A DNA stretch of 64,000 bases from an uncultured Ruminococcus sp. (GTDB lineage: Bacteria; Bacillota; Clostridia; Oscillospirales; Ruminococcaceae), in the NCBI GenBank assembly GCA_900538575.1, contig UPZA01000004.1, forward strand, positions 124,001 to 188,000, in the 5' to 3' direction. The notes under the pieces were generated by a model that had not been told where the DNA came from, did not search any database, and worked only from the letters and a program-made list of their open reading frames with translations. Of this stretch, positions 16,606-25,566 are shown piece after piece; within the stretch, counting starts at the first letter, position 1, and each line of letters begins with the position of its first letter. The translations under genes were made by a program, and so were the position numbers.

Positions 16606-17835
16606 ATGAATTATGTAATTATCGGAAATTCCGCTGCGGCAGTCGGCTGCATTGAAGGAATACGAAAAAATGATAAGGAAAATAAAATTACCGTTATTTC
16701 CGAAGAAAAGCATCATACTTATTCACGTCCGCTTATTTCTTATCTTCTATACGGTAAAACAGACAAAGAAAGAATGAAATTCCGTCCCGACAGTTTTTAT
16801 AAAGATAACAATGTAACCGCTATTCTCGGAAAAAAAGCAGTCCGGATTGATCCTGAAAACAAAAACGTCGTTCTTGACGACGGAAAATCAATCTCTTATG
16901 ATAAACTGCTTGTGGCGACAGGTTCAAGACCATTTATACCTCCCGTAAAAGGATTGGAAAAGGTAAAAAACAAATATACTTTTATGACGCTTGACGACGC
17001 CGAAAAGCTAAACAGTAATCTTAACAAGGATTCAAGAGTACTGATAATAGGCGCCGGACTTATCGGTCTTAAATGCGCGGAAGGAATACTTAGTAAAATA
17101 GGCAGACTGACTGTTGTTGATCTCGCCGATAGAATTCTGCCTTCTATATTGGACGAAACAGGAGCTGAACTCGTCCGGAAATCAATAGAGGATAAGGGCG
17201 TAAATTTTATCCTCGGAGCCTCGGTTTCTGAATTTAATGAAAACAAGGCAATATTGACTAATGGCGAAACTATAGAATTCGACGCACTGGTTATCGCTGT
17301 GGGAGTAAGACCTAATACGGAGCTTATCAAAGATGCGGGGGGAAATGTGAATAAAGGTATAGTTACAGATAGCTTATGCCGTACCTCTCTTCCGGAAATT
17401 TACGCTGCCGGAGACTGTACTGAAAGCCGCGACATTACAACCGATACAGACAGAATATTAGCTCTTCTTCCAAACGCATATATGCAGGGGGAAACTGCCG
17501 GTCTTCATATGACTGGTACTGATAAGCCCTATGATAAAGCTATACCCATGAACGCAATAGGCTTTTTTGATTATCATATGATAACTGCCGGCAGCTATGA
17601 CGGTGAAAAAAGCCTTTACCAAAACGGAGAAAATTATAAGATGCTTGTTACCAAAAACAATCTTTTAAAAGGATATATTATGATAGGGGATATTTCAAGA
17701 GCAGGTATTTATACAAAGCTTATACGCGAACAAATTCCGCTGGATAAAATTGACTTTGAGCTTATCAAGGAAAAGCCGCAGCTTATGGCTTTTTCAATTT
17801 CTGAAAGAAAAGAACAGCTTGGAGGTGTCAGATAA
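16606..17835 (+). CDS. FAD-dependent NAD(P)H oxidoreductase of the glutamate synthase operon
   Basis: A 409-residue pyridine nucleotide-disulfide-type oxidoreductase. An FAD-binding G-N-S-A-A-A-V-G lies at the N-terminus, the NAD(P)-binding G-A-G-L-I-G-L-K near 150, and the second FAD motif Y-A-A-G-D-C-T-E near 270. It likely replaces the GltD small subunit by feeding electrons from NAD(P)H. I chose the ATG at 16606, preceded by GAGGAG; the frame is open back into the ferredoxin gene. It ends TAATG, overlapping the next gene by one base. Confidence 0.87.
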   Translation: MNYVIIGNSAAAVGCIEGIRKNDKENKITVISEEKHHTYSRPLISYLLYGKTDKERMKFRPDSFYKDNNVTAILGKKAVRIDPENKNVVLDDGKSISYDKLLVATGSRPFIPPVKGLEKVKNKYTFMTLDDAEKLNSNLNKDSRVLIIGAGLIGLKCAEGILSKIGRLTVVDLADRILPSILDETGAELVRKSIEDKGVNFILGASVSEFNENKAILTNGETIEFDALVIAVGVRPNTELIKDAGGNVNKGIVTDSLCRTSLPEIYAAGDCTESRDITTDTDRILALLPNAYMQGETAGLHMTGTDKPYDKAIPMNAIGFFDYHMITAGSYDGEKSLYQNGENYKMLVTKNNLLKGYIMIGDISRAGIYTKLIREQIPLDKIDFELIKEKPQLMAFSISERKEQLGGVR

Positions 17836-18560
17836 TGAGAATTACTGCCGGACTTATGCATTTTAAAGAATTAAACGAACAGGTACGTAGCTCCCCTGAA
17901 AATCACATATATATTGACAATTGCATTGGCCAGCGTTATATCGCAAGCGGACTGTCACATAAAGAGGTAATAATCAACGGAACTCCCGGTAACGCTCTCG
18001 GTTCTTACTTAAACGGAGCAGATATAATTGTAAACGGAAACGCGCAGGACGCAACCGGAGATACTATGAACGACGGTTCAATTATTATCCACGGCTCTTC
18101 AGGAGACGCTACCGGCTATGCAATGAGAGGCGGAAAAATATTTGTCCGTGACAACGCCGGCTACAGGGCGGGAATACATATGAAGGCCTATGAGGATAAG
18201 ATTCCTGTGCTTGTTATCGGAGGAAAAGCGGGCAGTTTTCTCGGAGAATATCAGGCTGGAGGCATTATAATAGTTCTGGGGATCAACTGCGATAAAAATA
18301 CTCCTCCTGTCGGACATTTCTGTGGAACCGGAATGCACGGAGGCAAAATTTATATATGTACAGAAAAGCTGCCTCTAAACCTTCCGGCACAGGTTTCTGC
18401 GAAAAAGGCGACCTCCGATGATATTGACGAAATAAAGGATCTGCTAAAGGAATATTGCGGTAATTTTGATTATGACATTTCTAATATTATTAATAAAAGC
18501 TTTTATGTACTAACTCCTAACAGCCAGAATCCATATAAAAGACTTTATACAAATAACTAA
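17835..18560 (+). CDS. GXGXG-domain subunit of archaeal-type glutamate synthase
   Basis: A 241-residue protein made mostly of the right-handed beta-helix found at the C-terminus of bacterial GltB (and in FwdC). The repeats read G-T-P-G-N-A-L-G, G-N-A-Q-D-A-T-G, G-S-S-G-D-A-T-G and D-N-A-G-Y-R-A-G at about 19-residue intervals. The last 50 residues form a helical tail. In full-length enzyme this domain links amidotransferase and synthase parts, so it completes the split enzyme. GGAGGTG precedes it and a strong terminator follows. Confidence 0.9.
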   Translation: MRITAGLMHFKELNEQVRSSPENHIYIDNCIGQRYIASGLSHKEVIINGTPGNALGSYLNGADIIVNGNAQDATGDTMNDGSIIIHGSSGDATGYAMRGGKIFVRDNAGYRAGIHMKAYEDKIPVLVIGGKAGSFLGEYQAGGIIIVLGINCDKNTPPVGHFCGTGMHGGKIYICTEKLPLNLPAQVSAKKATSDDIDEIKDLLKEYCGNFDYDISNIINKSFYVLTPNSQNPYKRLYTNN

Positions 18561-18562
18561 AA

Positions 18563-18588
18563 AAACTCCCGCTTTTGCGGGAGCTTTT
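18563..18588 (+). terminator. Terminator between convergent operons
   Basis: CTCCCGC pairs with GCGGGAG around TTTT, with A and T runs on both sides. It can serve the glutamate synthase operon and the leftward histidine kinase gene. Confidence 0.85.
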
Positions 18589-20338
18589 ACAATATTACAG
18601 TAAAGCATGTTATTCCATTTTCATGAAAAGCCTTAATTGAACCTCCATGAGCCTCTACTATTGATTTGGCAATATTAAGACCAAGCCCTGAGCCTCCGGT
18701 TTTTCTGTTTCTTGAACAATCCAGCCGATAAAACCTGTCAAAAAGTTTATTCATTTTATCGGGTTCTATATAATTACTGGTATTTGCAACAGAAAGACTT
18801 ATCTTACCAGTTTTTTGATCTTCAGATAAGCGAGCGGTAATTCTGCCGTTTTTGGTAGAATATTTATGAGCGTTATCAAGAAGTATATTTACAAGCTGCT
18901 TTATTTTATCTTCATCGCCTTTAAAATAAATATTATCTTCAATATCCGTTTCAAGTAATTTACCGCTTTCATAAATAATTGACTCAAACTGCAAGCATAT
19001 GCTCGACATAACCTCGCTTAAGCTGAAACGATCCGCGGCAAGCTTCATTTCATTTGAATCATACTTGGCGATATAAAGCATACTGTTTACCAGCTTCGTC
19101 ATACGCTTAGTTTCTTCCTTTATATAATTAAGCCATTTAGACTGGCTTTTAACCGTTTCGTTTTCATTGGACAAAATAACATCGGTGTTTGCTGAAATAA
19201 CAGTAAGCGGAGTTTTTAATTCATGTGACGCGTCCGCAACAAACTGCTTCTGCTGCTGCCATGCCTTATCGACAGGTTTAATAGTCCAATTAGCCAATAA
19301 AACGCTTATTCCGAAAATTATAATGACTCCGACGCTTCCTATTATAATAAAAATGAATAACATTCTGTTTATTGTAGAAATTTCAAGCGTTCTGTCAAGA
19401 AAGACTATCCTGCATCCGCCGCCTATCATTCTGGGATTATCCTTTTTCATGTATCTAAGCTTATAATCCCCTATAGTAAGCTTTCCTCTGTCGCTTTTAT
19501 CATTATAAATTCTTATTGCCGCTTCCTCTATGTCCTCCTCGTCCGCGTCATCTAAATACTGATAGACTATCCTATCAATATCATCGTTTTGATTAAACTG
19601 AACCATTATATAGGCGCGTTTGACATTTCCTCTGTAAGGATCGGGAAATTCTAATTTTGGAGGCTGAGATTCTTTTTTTTCAGTAGTAACTATTACTGTC
19701 GTTCTACTTTCAGAAGAAGATTTATCGGCGGAAGTAGTGTAAGTAGATTGAGTAACTGCCGATTCCTGCTGAAAACTATCGTTGTTTCCTTCCTTTACGC
19801 TGTCTTCAGCAGGTAAATGCGGATTGATATTTACAGCATTATCTGTCCGGCTGCTGCTATCATCGTTTTCTGATTCATCATTTTCCTCATCATCTTCAAA
19901 ATCATTTTCCGATGAATCAGGATCTTCTTTATCAGGATTCGAATTATCCGGCTTTTCAGGGGACGTGGGATCAGGCTTCTTCTCAGGATACGGATCAGGA
20001 ACAAACGGATCTTCCGGGAACGGCGTATACTGCTCGTTTCTGTCCCAATTGAAATCTCCGCCTTCATTCTTCTGATTATTGTTCTGACTGATATAACTCA
20101 TCTGAGCTAAAAATCCGCCGTTTTCAGTAACCGTTTCATTTTCGGCTGATTCCATAATTTTATCAGGCTTATTAAAATTTATATCCTTCTCGTTTAATAT
20201 TGATTCAATCAATTCATAAGAAATTCTGACCTCCGAGCTGTACATATACGCAAATATTCCCGTAAGCACACCAAAAAGCACGCAGGTAAGTATGCTCATA
20301 TTAACAATAATAAATCTTCGCCTGAGTTTTTTTATCAT
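18587..20338 (-). CDS. Sensor histidine kinase with large low-complexity extracellular region
   Basis: A 583-residue sensor kinase. Membrane helices lie at about 10-32 and 327-350, flanking an external region of nearly 300 residues. Its middle (about 103-228) is rich in Pro, Asp, Glu, Ser and Asn and looks disordered; the part next to the membrane (about 230-325) may be folded. The H-box D-A-S-H-E-L-K-T-P-L puts the phosphorylated His at 372, and the ATPase part has G-G-S-G-L-G-L-N-I-A. It begins right after the response regulator stop. Signal unknown; the sticky, linker-like external stretch suggests sensing at the wall. Confidence 0.9.
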   Translation of the reverse strand: MIKKLRRRFIIVNMSILTCVLFGVLTGIFAYMYSSEVRISYELIESILNEKDINFNKPDKIMESAENETVTENGGFLAQMSYISQNNNQKNEGGDFNWDRNEQYTPFPEDPFVPDPYPEKKPDPTSPEKPDNSNPDKEDPDSSENDFEDDEENDESENDDSSSRTDNAVNINPHLPAEDSVKEGNNDSFQQESAVTQSTYTTSADKSSSESRTTVIVTTEKKESQPPKLEFPDPYRGNVKRAYIMVQFNQNDDIDRIVYQYLDDADEEDIEEAAIRIYNDKSDRGKLTIGDYKLRYMKKDNPRMIGGGCRIVFLDRTLEISTINRMLFIFIIIGSVGVIIIFGISVLLANWTIKPVDKAWQQQKQFVADASHELKTPLTVISANTDVILSNENETVKSQSKWLNYIKEETKRMTKLVNSMLYIAKYDSNEMKLAADRFSLSEVMSSICLQFESIIYESGKLLETDIEDNIYFKGDEDKIKQLVNILLDNAHKYSTKNGRITARLSEDQKTGKISLSVANTSNYIEPDKMNKLFDRFYRLDCSRNRKTGGSGLGLNIAKSIVEAHGGSIKAFHENGITCFTVIL

Positions 20339-21013
20339 TCAAGATTCCTCCAGACGATACCCTACTCCCCTAACAGTCTTTATAGAAGTTGCAGAATGAA
20401 TATGTCTAAGCTTTTTTCTTAAAAAAGAAATATAAACTTCAACATTATTATATTCAGCGTCCGAATCATATCCCCATATTTTTTCAATCAGCAGCTCTTT
20501 ACTGATTACCTTATTGGGATTATTAAGAAGATATTCCATTATGCTGAATTCCTTCAGACCAAGACTGAGAGAACCGTCTCTTCCAGACAGCTCATAAGTC
20601 TGAAGATTAAGAGAAATATCAGAAAATTTCAAGCTGTTATCATTCAGCGAACTGTCCACTCTTCTTGAAAGGGATCTTATTCTTGCAAGAAGCTCCTCCA
20701 TAGCGAAGGGCTTTGTAAGATAATCGTCCGCTCCCAAATCAAGACCCTTTACTTTATCTGAAATCTCGTCCTTTGCCGTCAAAAGCAGAACAGGACAAGC
20801 TATCCCTTCAAGCCTTAGTCTGCGAAGTATTTCCAAACCGTTCATGCCGGGAAGCATGATATCCAGAATTATAATATCGTAGATTCCTGAAACAGCGTTA
20901 TCATAACCGTTTTCACCATTATAACAGGTATCCACCAGATATTTATTTTTTGTAAGGATATGAGCAAGAGCCTCAGCTATAGCTTCCTCGTCTTCAACAA
21001 CAAGAATCCTCAT
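20339..21013 (-). CDS. OmpR-family response regulator
   Basis: A 224-residue regulator, the partner of the adjacent kinase. The receiver domain has the acidic pair E-D-E near residue 7, phosphorylated Asp51 in I-L-D-I-M-L-P-G-M, and Lys in L-T-K-P-F. The winged-helix DNA-binding domain occupies about 125-222 and ends V-R-G-V-G-Y-R-L. I chose ATG at 21013, five bases after GGAGG; an upstream ATG would overlap the helicase stop. The gene follows the helicase by 14 bases. Confidence 0.93.
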   Translation of the reverse strand: MRILVVEDEEAIAEALAHILTKNKYLVDTCYNGENGYDNAVSGIYDIIILDIMLPGMNGLEILRRLRLEGIACPVLLLTAKDEISDKVKGLDLGADDYLTKPFAMEELLARIRSLSRRVDSSLNDNSLKFSDISLNLQTYELSGRDGSLSLGLKEFSIMEYLLNNPNKVISKELLIEKIWGYDSDAEYNNVEVYISFLRKKLRHIHSATSIKTVRGVGYRLEES

Positions 21014-21027
21014 AATTTCCTCCGAAA

Positions 21028-22746
21028 TCAATATCTTTTCTTTTGTGAGCCGCTGCCGCGCCTATATTTATTCCCACCGCCGAATGAATTTTTTTCTCTA
21101 TAATCCGAATTATTTTTTCTTCCGTAATTTCTGTTTTTATCAGAATAGCTCTTTCCCTCATAAAGCTTAACTGTAACTTTATTCCCGTTTATGCGACTGT
21201 TATTCATAGAATCTATGATAAAACCGCTTTCAGCGTCAGGAACCTCAACAGTAGTATATTTATCATGAATATCAATTTTTCCGAAATTCTTTCCGGACAT
21301 ACCGGTAGCGTCAACAAGAGCGCCTAAAATAAAATTAGGAGCTATTTTATGTTTTCTTCCGACATTGATATTAACCTTAACGATTTTACCGTTTCCGTTT
21401 CTTCTGATACTTCTTTCAGTCTTGTAGACTACAGACTGAACATCGGGAATATTATTAAGATCCTTCCCTATTCTTTTGCTGCAAAGCGCCCTTGCTATAT
21501 CTTCAACAGATATATTTTTTTCTTTAAGAATCTCAATTAAACGTTCCGTCTCAGGTAAAACTTCCTTCTTACATGCGGCTGATATTTTCTCGGCAAAATC
21601 GGCAAGCTTAGCCTCCGCGACCTCGCTTCTCGTCGGAAGCTTACCCTCTGCTATATCAGACTTAGTATATTTTGCAACAGCCTTCATTGAATAAACCTGT
21701 TTTCTTCCAGAAAGCAAGGTGTAGGCCTTACCTGATTTACCTGCTCTTCCCGTTCGCCCGATACGGTGTATATAATATTCGTTATCCTGCGGAAGATCAT
21801 AATTGAAAACGGCGTCAACGCCGCTGACATCTATTCCTCTGGCAGCTACGTCGGTCGCCACAAGAACGCTTATTCTGCCGCTTTTAAAAGATTTCATTAC
21901 GCTCGTTCTCTGCATCTGCTTCATATCGCCGTGAATCCCTTCCGCCCTGATTCCCTTTTCAGCTAAATACTCTGTAAGCTCATCCACCATTTTTTTAGTG
22001 TTACAGAAAATCATTGATGATTTCGGAGCGTTATAAAGCCATAAAACATATAAAGCGTCAGCCTTTTTATCAGAATTTACAACATAATAGGACTGATCTA
22101 TAGCCTCAACAGTACGGCTTTTCGATAGAGTTTTTATAACCACCGGATCATTCTGAAAATTTTCTGTTATTGCCATTATTTCCGGAGGCATTGTAGCGGA
22201 AAAAAGAATTGTCTGACGTTTTTCAGGAACATATCCCAAAATTTCCTCAATATCCTCCCTGAAGCCCATATTCAACATTTCGTCCGCCTCATCGAGTATA
22301 ATCGATTGTAAATCGGCAAGCTTCAAAGTTCGGCGCCTGATATGATCCATAACGCGGCCCGGCGTTCCTACAACTATGTTAGCCCCCCTTTTTAATTCAT
22401 GAATCTGACGATCCATGCTTGAGCCGCCGTAAACGGCTGATACCTTAACCCAAGGCATAAACCGGGAGTATTTTTTTATTTCCTCAGCCGCCTGAACGGC
22501 AAGCTCCCGCGTAGGACATAATATGAGCGTCTGAACTTTACCATTGTTTTCACGGCAGATATTTTCAACCGCAGGTATACCGAAAGCGGCAGTTTTCCCA
22601 GTTCCTGTATTTGAACGTCCGATAATGTCCTTTCCGGATAATATCACAGGTATGCTTTTTTCCTGAATCTCTGTCATATCCGTATAGCCGATCTGATCTA
22701 TTGCTTTCAGCATTTCACCTGATAGCTGAATTTCATTAAACTGCAT
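21028..22746 (-). CDS. DEAD-box RNA helicase (CshA/DeaD type)
   Basis: A 572-residue ATP-dependent RNA helicase involved in RNA unwinding, ribosome assembly or mRNA decay. Motifs seen are the Q-motif, S-N-T-G-T-G-K-T, P-T-R-E-L, D-E-A-D, S-A-T, and H-R-I-G-R-T-G-R-A-G. A DbpA-type RNA-binding domain lies at about 455-530, followed by a basic Gly/Asn/Arg/Ser tail. AAAGGA lies before the ATG. The downstream two-component genes are close enough to share its transcript. Confidence 0.95.
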   Translation of the reverse strand: MQFNEIQLSGEMLKAIDQIGYTDMTEIQEKSIPVILSGKDIIGRSNTGTGKTAAFGIPAVENICRENNGKVQTLILCPTRELAVQAAEEIKKYSRFMPWVKVSAVYGGSSMDRQIHELKRGANIVVGTPGRVMDHIRRRTLKLADLQSIILDEADEMLNMGFREDIEEILGYVPEKRQTILFSATMPPEIMAITENFQNDPVVIKTLSKSRTVEAIDQSYYVVNSDKKADALYVLWLYNAPKSSMIFCNTKKMVDELTEYLAEKGIRAEGIHGDMKQMQRTSVMKSFKSGRISVLVATDVAARGIDVSGVDAVFNYDLPQDNEYYIHRIGRTGRAGKSGKAYTLLSGRKQVYSMKAVAKYTKSDIAEGKLPTRSEVAEAKLADFAEKISAACKKEVLPETERLIEILKEKNISVEDIARALCSKRIGKDLNNIPDVQSVVYKTERSIRRNGNGKIVKVNINVGRKHKIAPNFILGALVDATGMSGKNFGKIDIHDKYTTVEVPDAESGFIIDSMNNSRINGNKVTVKLYEGKSYSDKNRNYGRKNNSDYREKNSFGGGNKYRRGSGSQKKRY

Positions 22747-22778
22747 TTAACAATTCCTTTCATCTCTTTAATTTATTT

Positions 22779-22807
22779 ATTATATCACAACTACCGTAAT
22801 AAGTCAA
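22779..22807 (-). promoter_or_regulatory. Promoter of the helicase/two-component operon
   Basis: On the minus strand TTGACT (22807-22802) and TATAAT (22784-22779) are 17 bases apart. Confidence 0.75.
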
Positions 22808-22821
22808 TCAAGTGATGCCGA

Positions 22822-22850
22822 TTGACTTTTACAAAAAGAAATGATACAAT
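22822..22850 (+). promoter_or_regulatory. Promoter of the DUF4317 gene
   Basis: TTGACT (22822-22827) and TACAAT (22845-22850) are 17 bases apart. Its -35 and that of the divergent helicase promoter are part of a 9-bp inverted repeat, GATTGACTT. Confidence 0.75.
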
Positions 22851-22883
22851 ATTTTTAATTGAAAACGGGAGGAAAATATAAAA

Positions 22884-24011
22884 ATGACTGAAAAAGAAAT
22901 ATCTGAAATCCGCCGCAGATTTAATATAGATAAAACAAATATATCCTGTATAAGAGGATGTTACGTCAATGAAAATAAAGAAATAATTTCTGATTTCAAT
23001 CAATTTTTCGGTACTATACCAAGAAATGAGGCCGAGGAACTGCTTACTATTATAAAAAAGACATTATCCGGAACAATAGGGAAAAACCTTATTGACATTG
23101 AATTTTCCAATCAGCAGGTTATTGACAGCGACGAACACAAACTGCTTATGCGACTCAGGGATTCAGCATTAAACGATGATGAAGCGGTTGCCGAACTCTT
23201 TGCCGGTATAATTCGTTCTCTTATGCTGGAAGGAAAATATTTGATACTTCTGACCTTTGACAAATACGACGTTCCGTCCTATTCAAAGGACGATATAAAA
23301 ATTGAAGACTCCTCTGAAGTATTTTCATATTTAGTCTGTGCAGTGTGTCCGGTAAAAATGACAAAACCCGCGCTAAGCTATTATGTAAATGAAAATCAAT
23401 TTCGCAATATCTCTGTTGACTGGATTATAAATACTCCAGAGCTTGGTTTTATGTTTCCTGCTTTTGACGATCGGCAATCAAATATTTATAACGCGTTATA
23501 CTATTCCAAAAGCCCCGCTGAAAATCACGAAGAGCTTGTCGAAGCTATATTCAAAACTGAAATACCAATGCCTGCGGCGGCTCAAAAAGAAATATTCAAT
23601 TCTATTCTTGAGGAAACCGTTTCGGAGGATTGCAGCTACGAGGTGCTGCAAACGGTACATGAACAGCTTTCATCTATGATTACAGAGCATAAGGAACGCA
23701 AGGAGGAAGCTCCGCTCGTAATATCAAAAAATACGGTAAAGGACGTTCTTTCCTATTGCGGTGTAGCCGAACCGCATATAGACGAATTTGATAAAAAATT
23801 TGATAACGAATTCGGCGAAAATACTGAATTAAGTCCTAAAAATATCATTGACGTAAAGAAATTTGAAGTATGTACACCGGATATAACAATTAAAGTAAAT
23901 CCTGAACGTAAGGACCTTGTAAAAACTCGTATTATAGACGGAGTTAAATACATAATGATCCGTGCTGACGATAATGTGGAGGTTAACGGAGTAAATATAA
24001 ATATTGTATAA
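22884..24011 (+). CDS. DUF4317 domain protein
   Basis: A 375-residue cytoplasmic protein that fits the DUF4317 family, common in clostridia and of unknown function. The start M-T-E-K-E-I-S-E-I-R-R-R-F and the early G-C-Y-V-N-E segment are typical. There is no signal peptide or membrane helix. GGGAGGA lies upstream of the ATG. It stands alone, divergent from the helicase operon, and marks the last ordinary gene before the accessory block to its right. Confidence 0.8.
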   Translation: MTEKEISEIRRRFNIDKTNISCIRGCYVNENKEIISDFNQFFGTIPRNEAEELLTIIKKTLSGTIGKNLIDIEFSNQQVIDSDEHKLLMRLRDSALNDDEAVAELFAGIIRSLMLEGKYLILLTFDKYDVPSYSKDDIKIEDSSEVFSYLVCAVCPVKMTKPALSYYVNENQFRNISVDWIINTPELGFMFPAFDDRQSNIYNALYYSKSPAENHEELVEAIFKTEIPMPAAAQKEIFNSILEETVSEDCSYEVLQTVHEQLSSMITEHKERKEEAPLVISKNTVKDVLSYCGVAEPHIDEFDKKFDNEFGENTELSPKNIIDVKKFEVCTPDITIKVNPERKDLVKTRIIDGVKYIMIRADDNVEVNGVNINIV

Positions 24012-24020
24012 TAGAAAAAA

Positions 24021-24125
24021 TCGCTTCTTAAATATCAGAAGATGTCAAAGCAAATTGATGAGGTTGTTCGCCATTATACAGGAGCAGTTATGGCTGTTAT
24101 GCAAAACCACAAAAAACAGAAATAA
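24021..24125 (+). pseudogene. Fragment of an unidentified mobile-element gene
   Basis: An open frame reading S-L-L-K-Y-Q-K-M-S-K-Q-I-D-E-V-V and ending 18 residues later in K-K-Q-K. There is no ribosome site before its only ATG (24042), so it looks like the C-terminal remnant of a longer gene. Its position beside the recombinase relic suggests common origin. I do not recognise the parent family. Confidence 0.35.
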
Positions 24126-24168
24126 AAACGAGAGTTCAAATCCAGTACGCTGAACCCTCGTTATTTTT
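24125..24168. terminator. Bidirectional terminator hairpin
   Basis: AACGAG-A-GTTC pairs with GAAC-C-CTCGTT, with T-rich tracts on both strands. It would stop the leftward phn transcript and anything coming from the left. Confidence 0.6.
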
Positions 24169-24203
24169 ATTCTATCTTTTATATAAAAAAGGAGGAAATT
24201 GTA

Positions 24204-24311
24204 ATGCCAAAATTAAAAGCAGCAGCTTATTGCCGAGTAAGCTCAGATTCTATCAAGAAAAGATTGCCGACAGAAAAAGAGCTTGCAATAAACAGAAAAT
24301 ACGCAATATAA
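24204..24311 (+). pseudogene. Relic of a large serine recombinase
   Basis: A 35-codon frame with a strong AAGGAGG site. It begins M-P-K-L-K-A-A-A-Y-C-R-V-S-S-D-S, the standard N-terminus of large serine recombinases including the catalytic Ser in R-V-S, then switches to an unrelated basic tail and stops. The catalytic and DNA-binding domains (normally about 500 residues) are missing, so this is a deletion remnant. It marks the left edge of the phosphonate block. Confidence 0.65.
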
Positions 24312-24317
24312 AAATTA

Positions 24318-24746
24318 TTACTGCGTTAATTCTTTCATTAATTTATAATGTGTAATTTGCATACCTTCACGCTGATAAAATCGGTGCGCATCAGTACGCT
24401 CCATATTACTTGCCACTTCAATCTGAATGCAATGATTCTGTTTTGCTACAATCTCAGCCTCATGAATAAGTTTTTTTCCGATTCCTTGCGAACGATAATT
24501 TTTTTCGATAATCAGTTCCATAATTTCTGCAATTTTTCCACAGTGATGAAGCTGCATTTCCATTCTGATATGAAGCATTCCTATAATTCTGCCATGTTTT
24601 TTATACACAAGAATCACATGGCCCGGGTTTGACATAATGCCTTCATAATACCTTTTGAACGCTTCAAATATAAACGTAGTTTTTTCGAGGTCACACACCA
24701 AACTATAAATACTCTGGAAGTCAGCAACTGAAGCGCGATAAATCAT
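24318..24746 (-). CDS. phnO: Aminoalkylphosphonate N-acetyltransferase (PhnO-like GNAT)
   Basis: A 142-residue GNAT acetyltransferase. It matches E. coli PhnO in length and in landmarks: the Q-L-H-H-C segment near 65-70, the acetyl-CoA loop R-S-Q-G-I-G-K-K (about 85-92), and the late D-A-H-R-F-Y-Q-R-E-G-M. PhnO acetylates aminoalkylphosphonates such as aminomethylphosphonate before C-P lyase attack. It is the last gene of the phn operon, one base after the PHP gene. Confidence 0.82.
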   Translation of the reverse strand: MIYRASVADFQSIYSLVCDLEKTTFIFEAFKRYYEGIMSNPGHVILVYKKHGRIIGMLHIRMEMQLHHCGKIAEIMELIIEKNYRSQGIGKKLIHEAEIVAKQNHCIQIEVASNMERTDAHRFYQREGMQITHYKLMKELTQ

Positions 24747-24747
24747 T

Positions 24748-25566
24748 TCATTCCTCCTCCATTTTCAAAACTGCCTCTACGCCGCTTAATTCAGATAAAA
24801 AATCTCCAATTTCCACATTTACATTTTCAAATTCTCCATGAAAGTCGCTTCCGCCAGTCAGAAACAACCCATATTTCTCTGCATATCGGCGGATTATGAT
24901 TTTATCGCTTTCACTGTTGGAATGATGATTCACTTCCAGACCGTCCAGACCGTTCTTTGAAAGTTCAGGAATAAGACAAAAATTCTGCTGCTGTCCGCTG
25001 TGAGCAAGAACGGCAAGACCGCCAGCTTCTTTAATTGTATTCAGCGCTTCGATAGGAGAAATATACTGAATATCAAAGTCGCAGATTCCGTTGTTTTTAA
25101 AAACGCTGTAATAAAAATCACCAAACATCTCCGAAACTTTTCCGCGTCTGAGCAGATATTCCATAATGTGCTGCTTATAGATATATTTTCCGTCTGCCAC
25201 GCGCAGTTCTTCCGTATTGACATCATAACCGTTCTCATTTAGAATTCTTATCTGTTTCAGGGAATTTTCATGTCTTGCCAAAAGGGTTGGCTGTACAACT
25301 TTTTCAACAATTTCAGGATATCTTATACCATAGCCAAGCATATGTACCTTGAAATTATTTTCATAATCATAAGCGGATATTTCAATTCCCGGTATTACTT
25401 TAACTCCATGCTCAATTTTCGGAATCTGCTGAAAATGCGATACTGTATCATGATCAGTGACTGCAATCGCATCAAGTCCCTTTTTCTTTGCAAATTCTAT
25501 CAGCTCCGGAATGGTAAAACTTCCGTCTGACACTGTAGAATGCATATGCAAATCTGCTTTTATCAT
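24748..25566 (-). CDS. PHP-domain cyclic phosphate phosphoesterase (PhnPP-like)
   Basis: A 272-residue PHP-family metal phosphoesterase. Metal-binding motifs are D-L-H-M-H-S (5-10), T-D-H-D-T (about 38-42), G-I-E-I-S, A-H-S-G and a late G-S-D-F-H. In E. coli, PhnP opens the cyclic phosphate ribose product of C-P lyase. A PHP enzyme from an Eggerthella phn operon was described as doing this and removing the phosphate too. By position and family this gene likely plays that role; phnP and phnN are absent. It overlaps phnL by four bases. Confidence 0.78.
   Translation of the reverse strand: MIKADLHMHSTVSDGSFTIPELIEFAKKKGLDAIAVTDHDTVSHFQQIPKIEHGVKVIPGIEISAYDYENNFKVHMLGYGIRYPEIVEKVVQPTLLARHENSLKQIRILNENGYDVNTEELRVADGKYIYKQHIMEYLLRRGKVSEMFGDFYYSVFKNNGICDFDIQYISPIEALNTIKEAGGLAVLAHSGQQQNFCLIPELSKNGLDGLEVNHHSNSESDKIIIRRYAEKYGLFLTGGSDFHGEFENVNVEIGDFLSELSGVEAVLKMEEE

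Noticed and set aside
22801..22828. Inverted repeat GATTGACTT between helicase and DUF4317 genes
   Set aside because: Mostly explained by the two divergent -35 elements, so no separate operator is claimed.
24131..24145. T-arm-like GTTCAAATCC sequence suggesting a tRNA gene
   Set aside because: The surrounding bases cannot form acceptor, D or anticodon arms. The sequence is part of a terminator hairpin.
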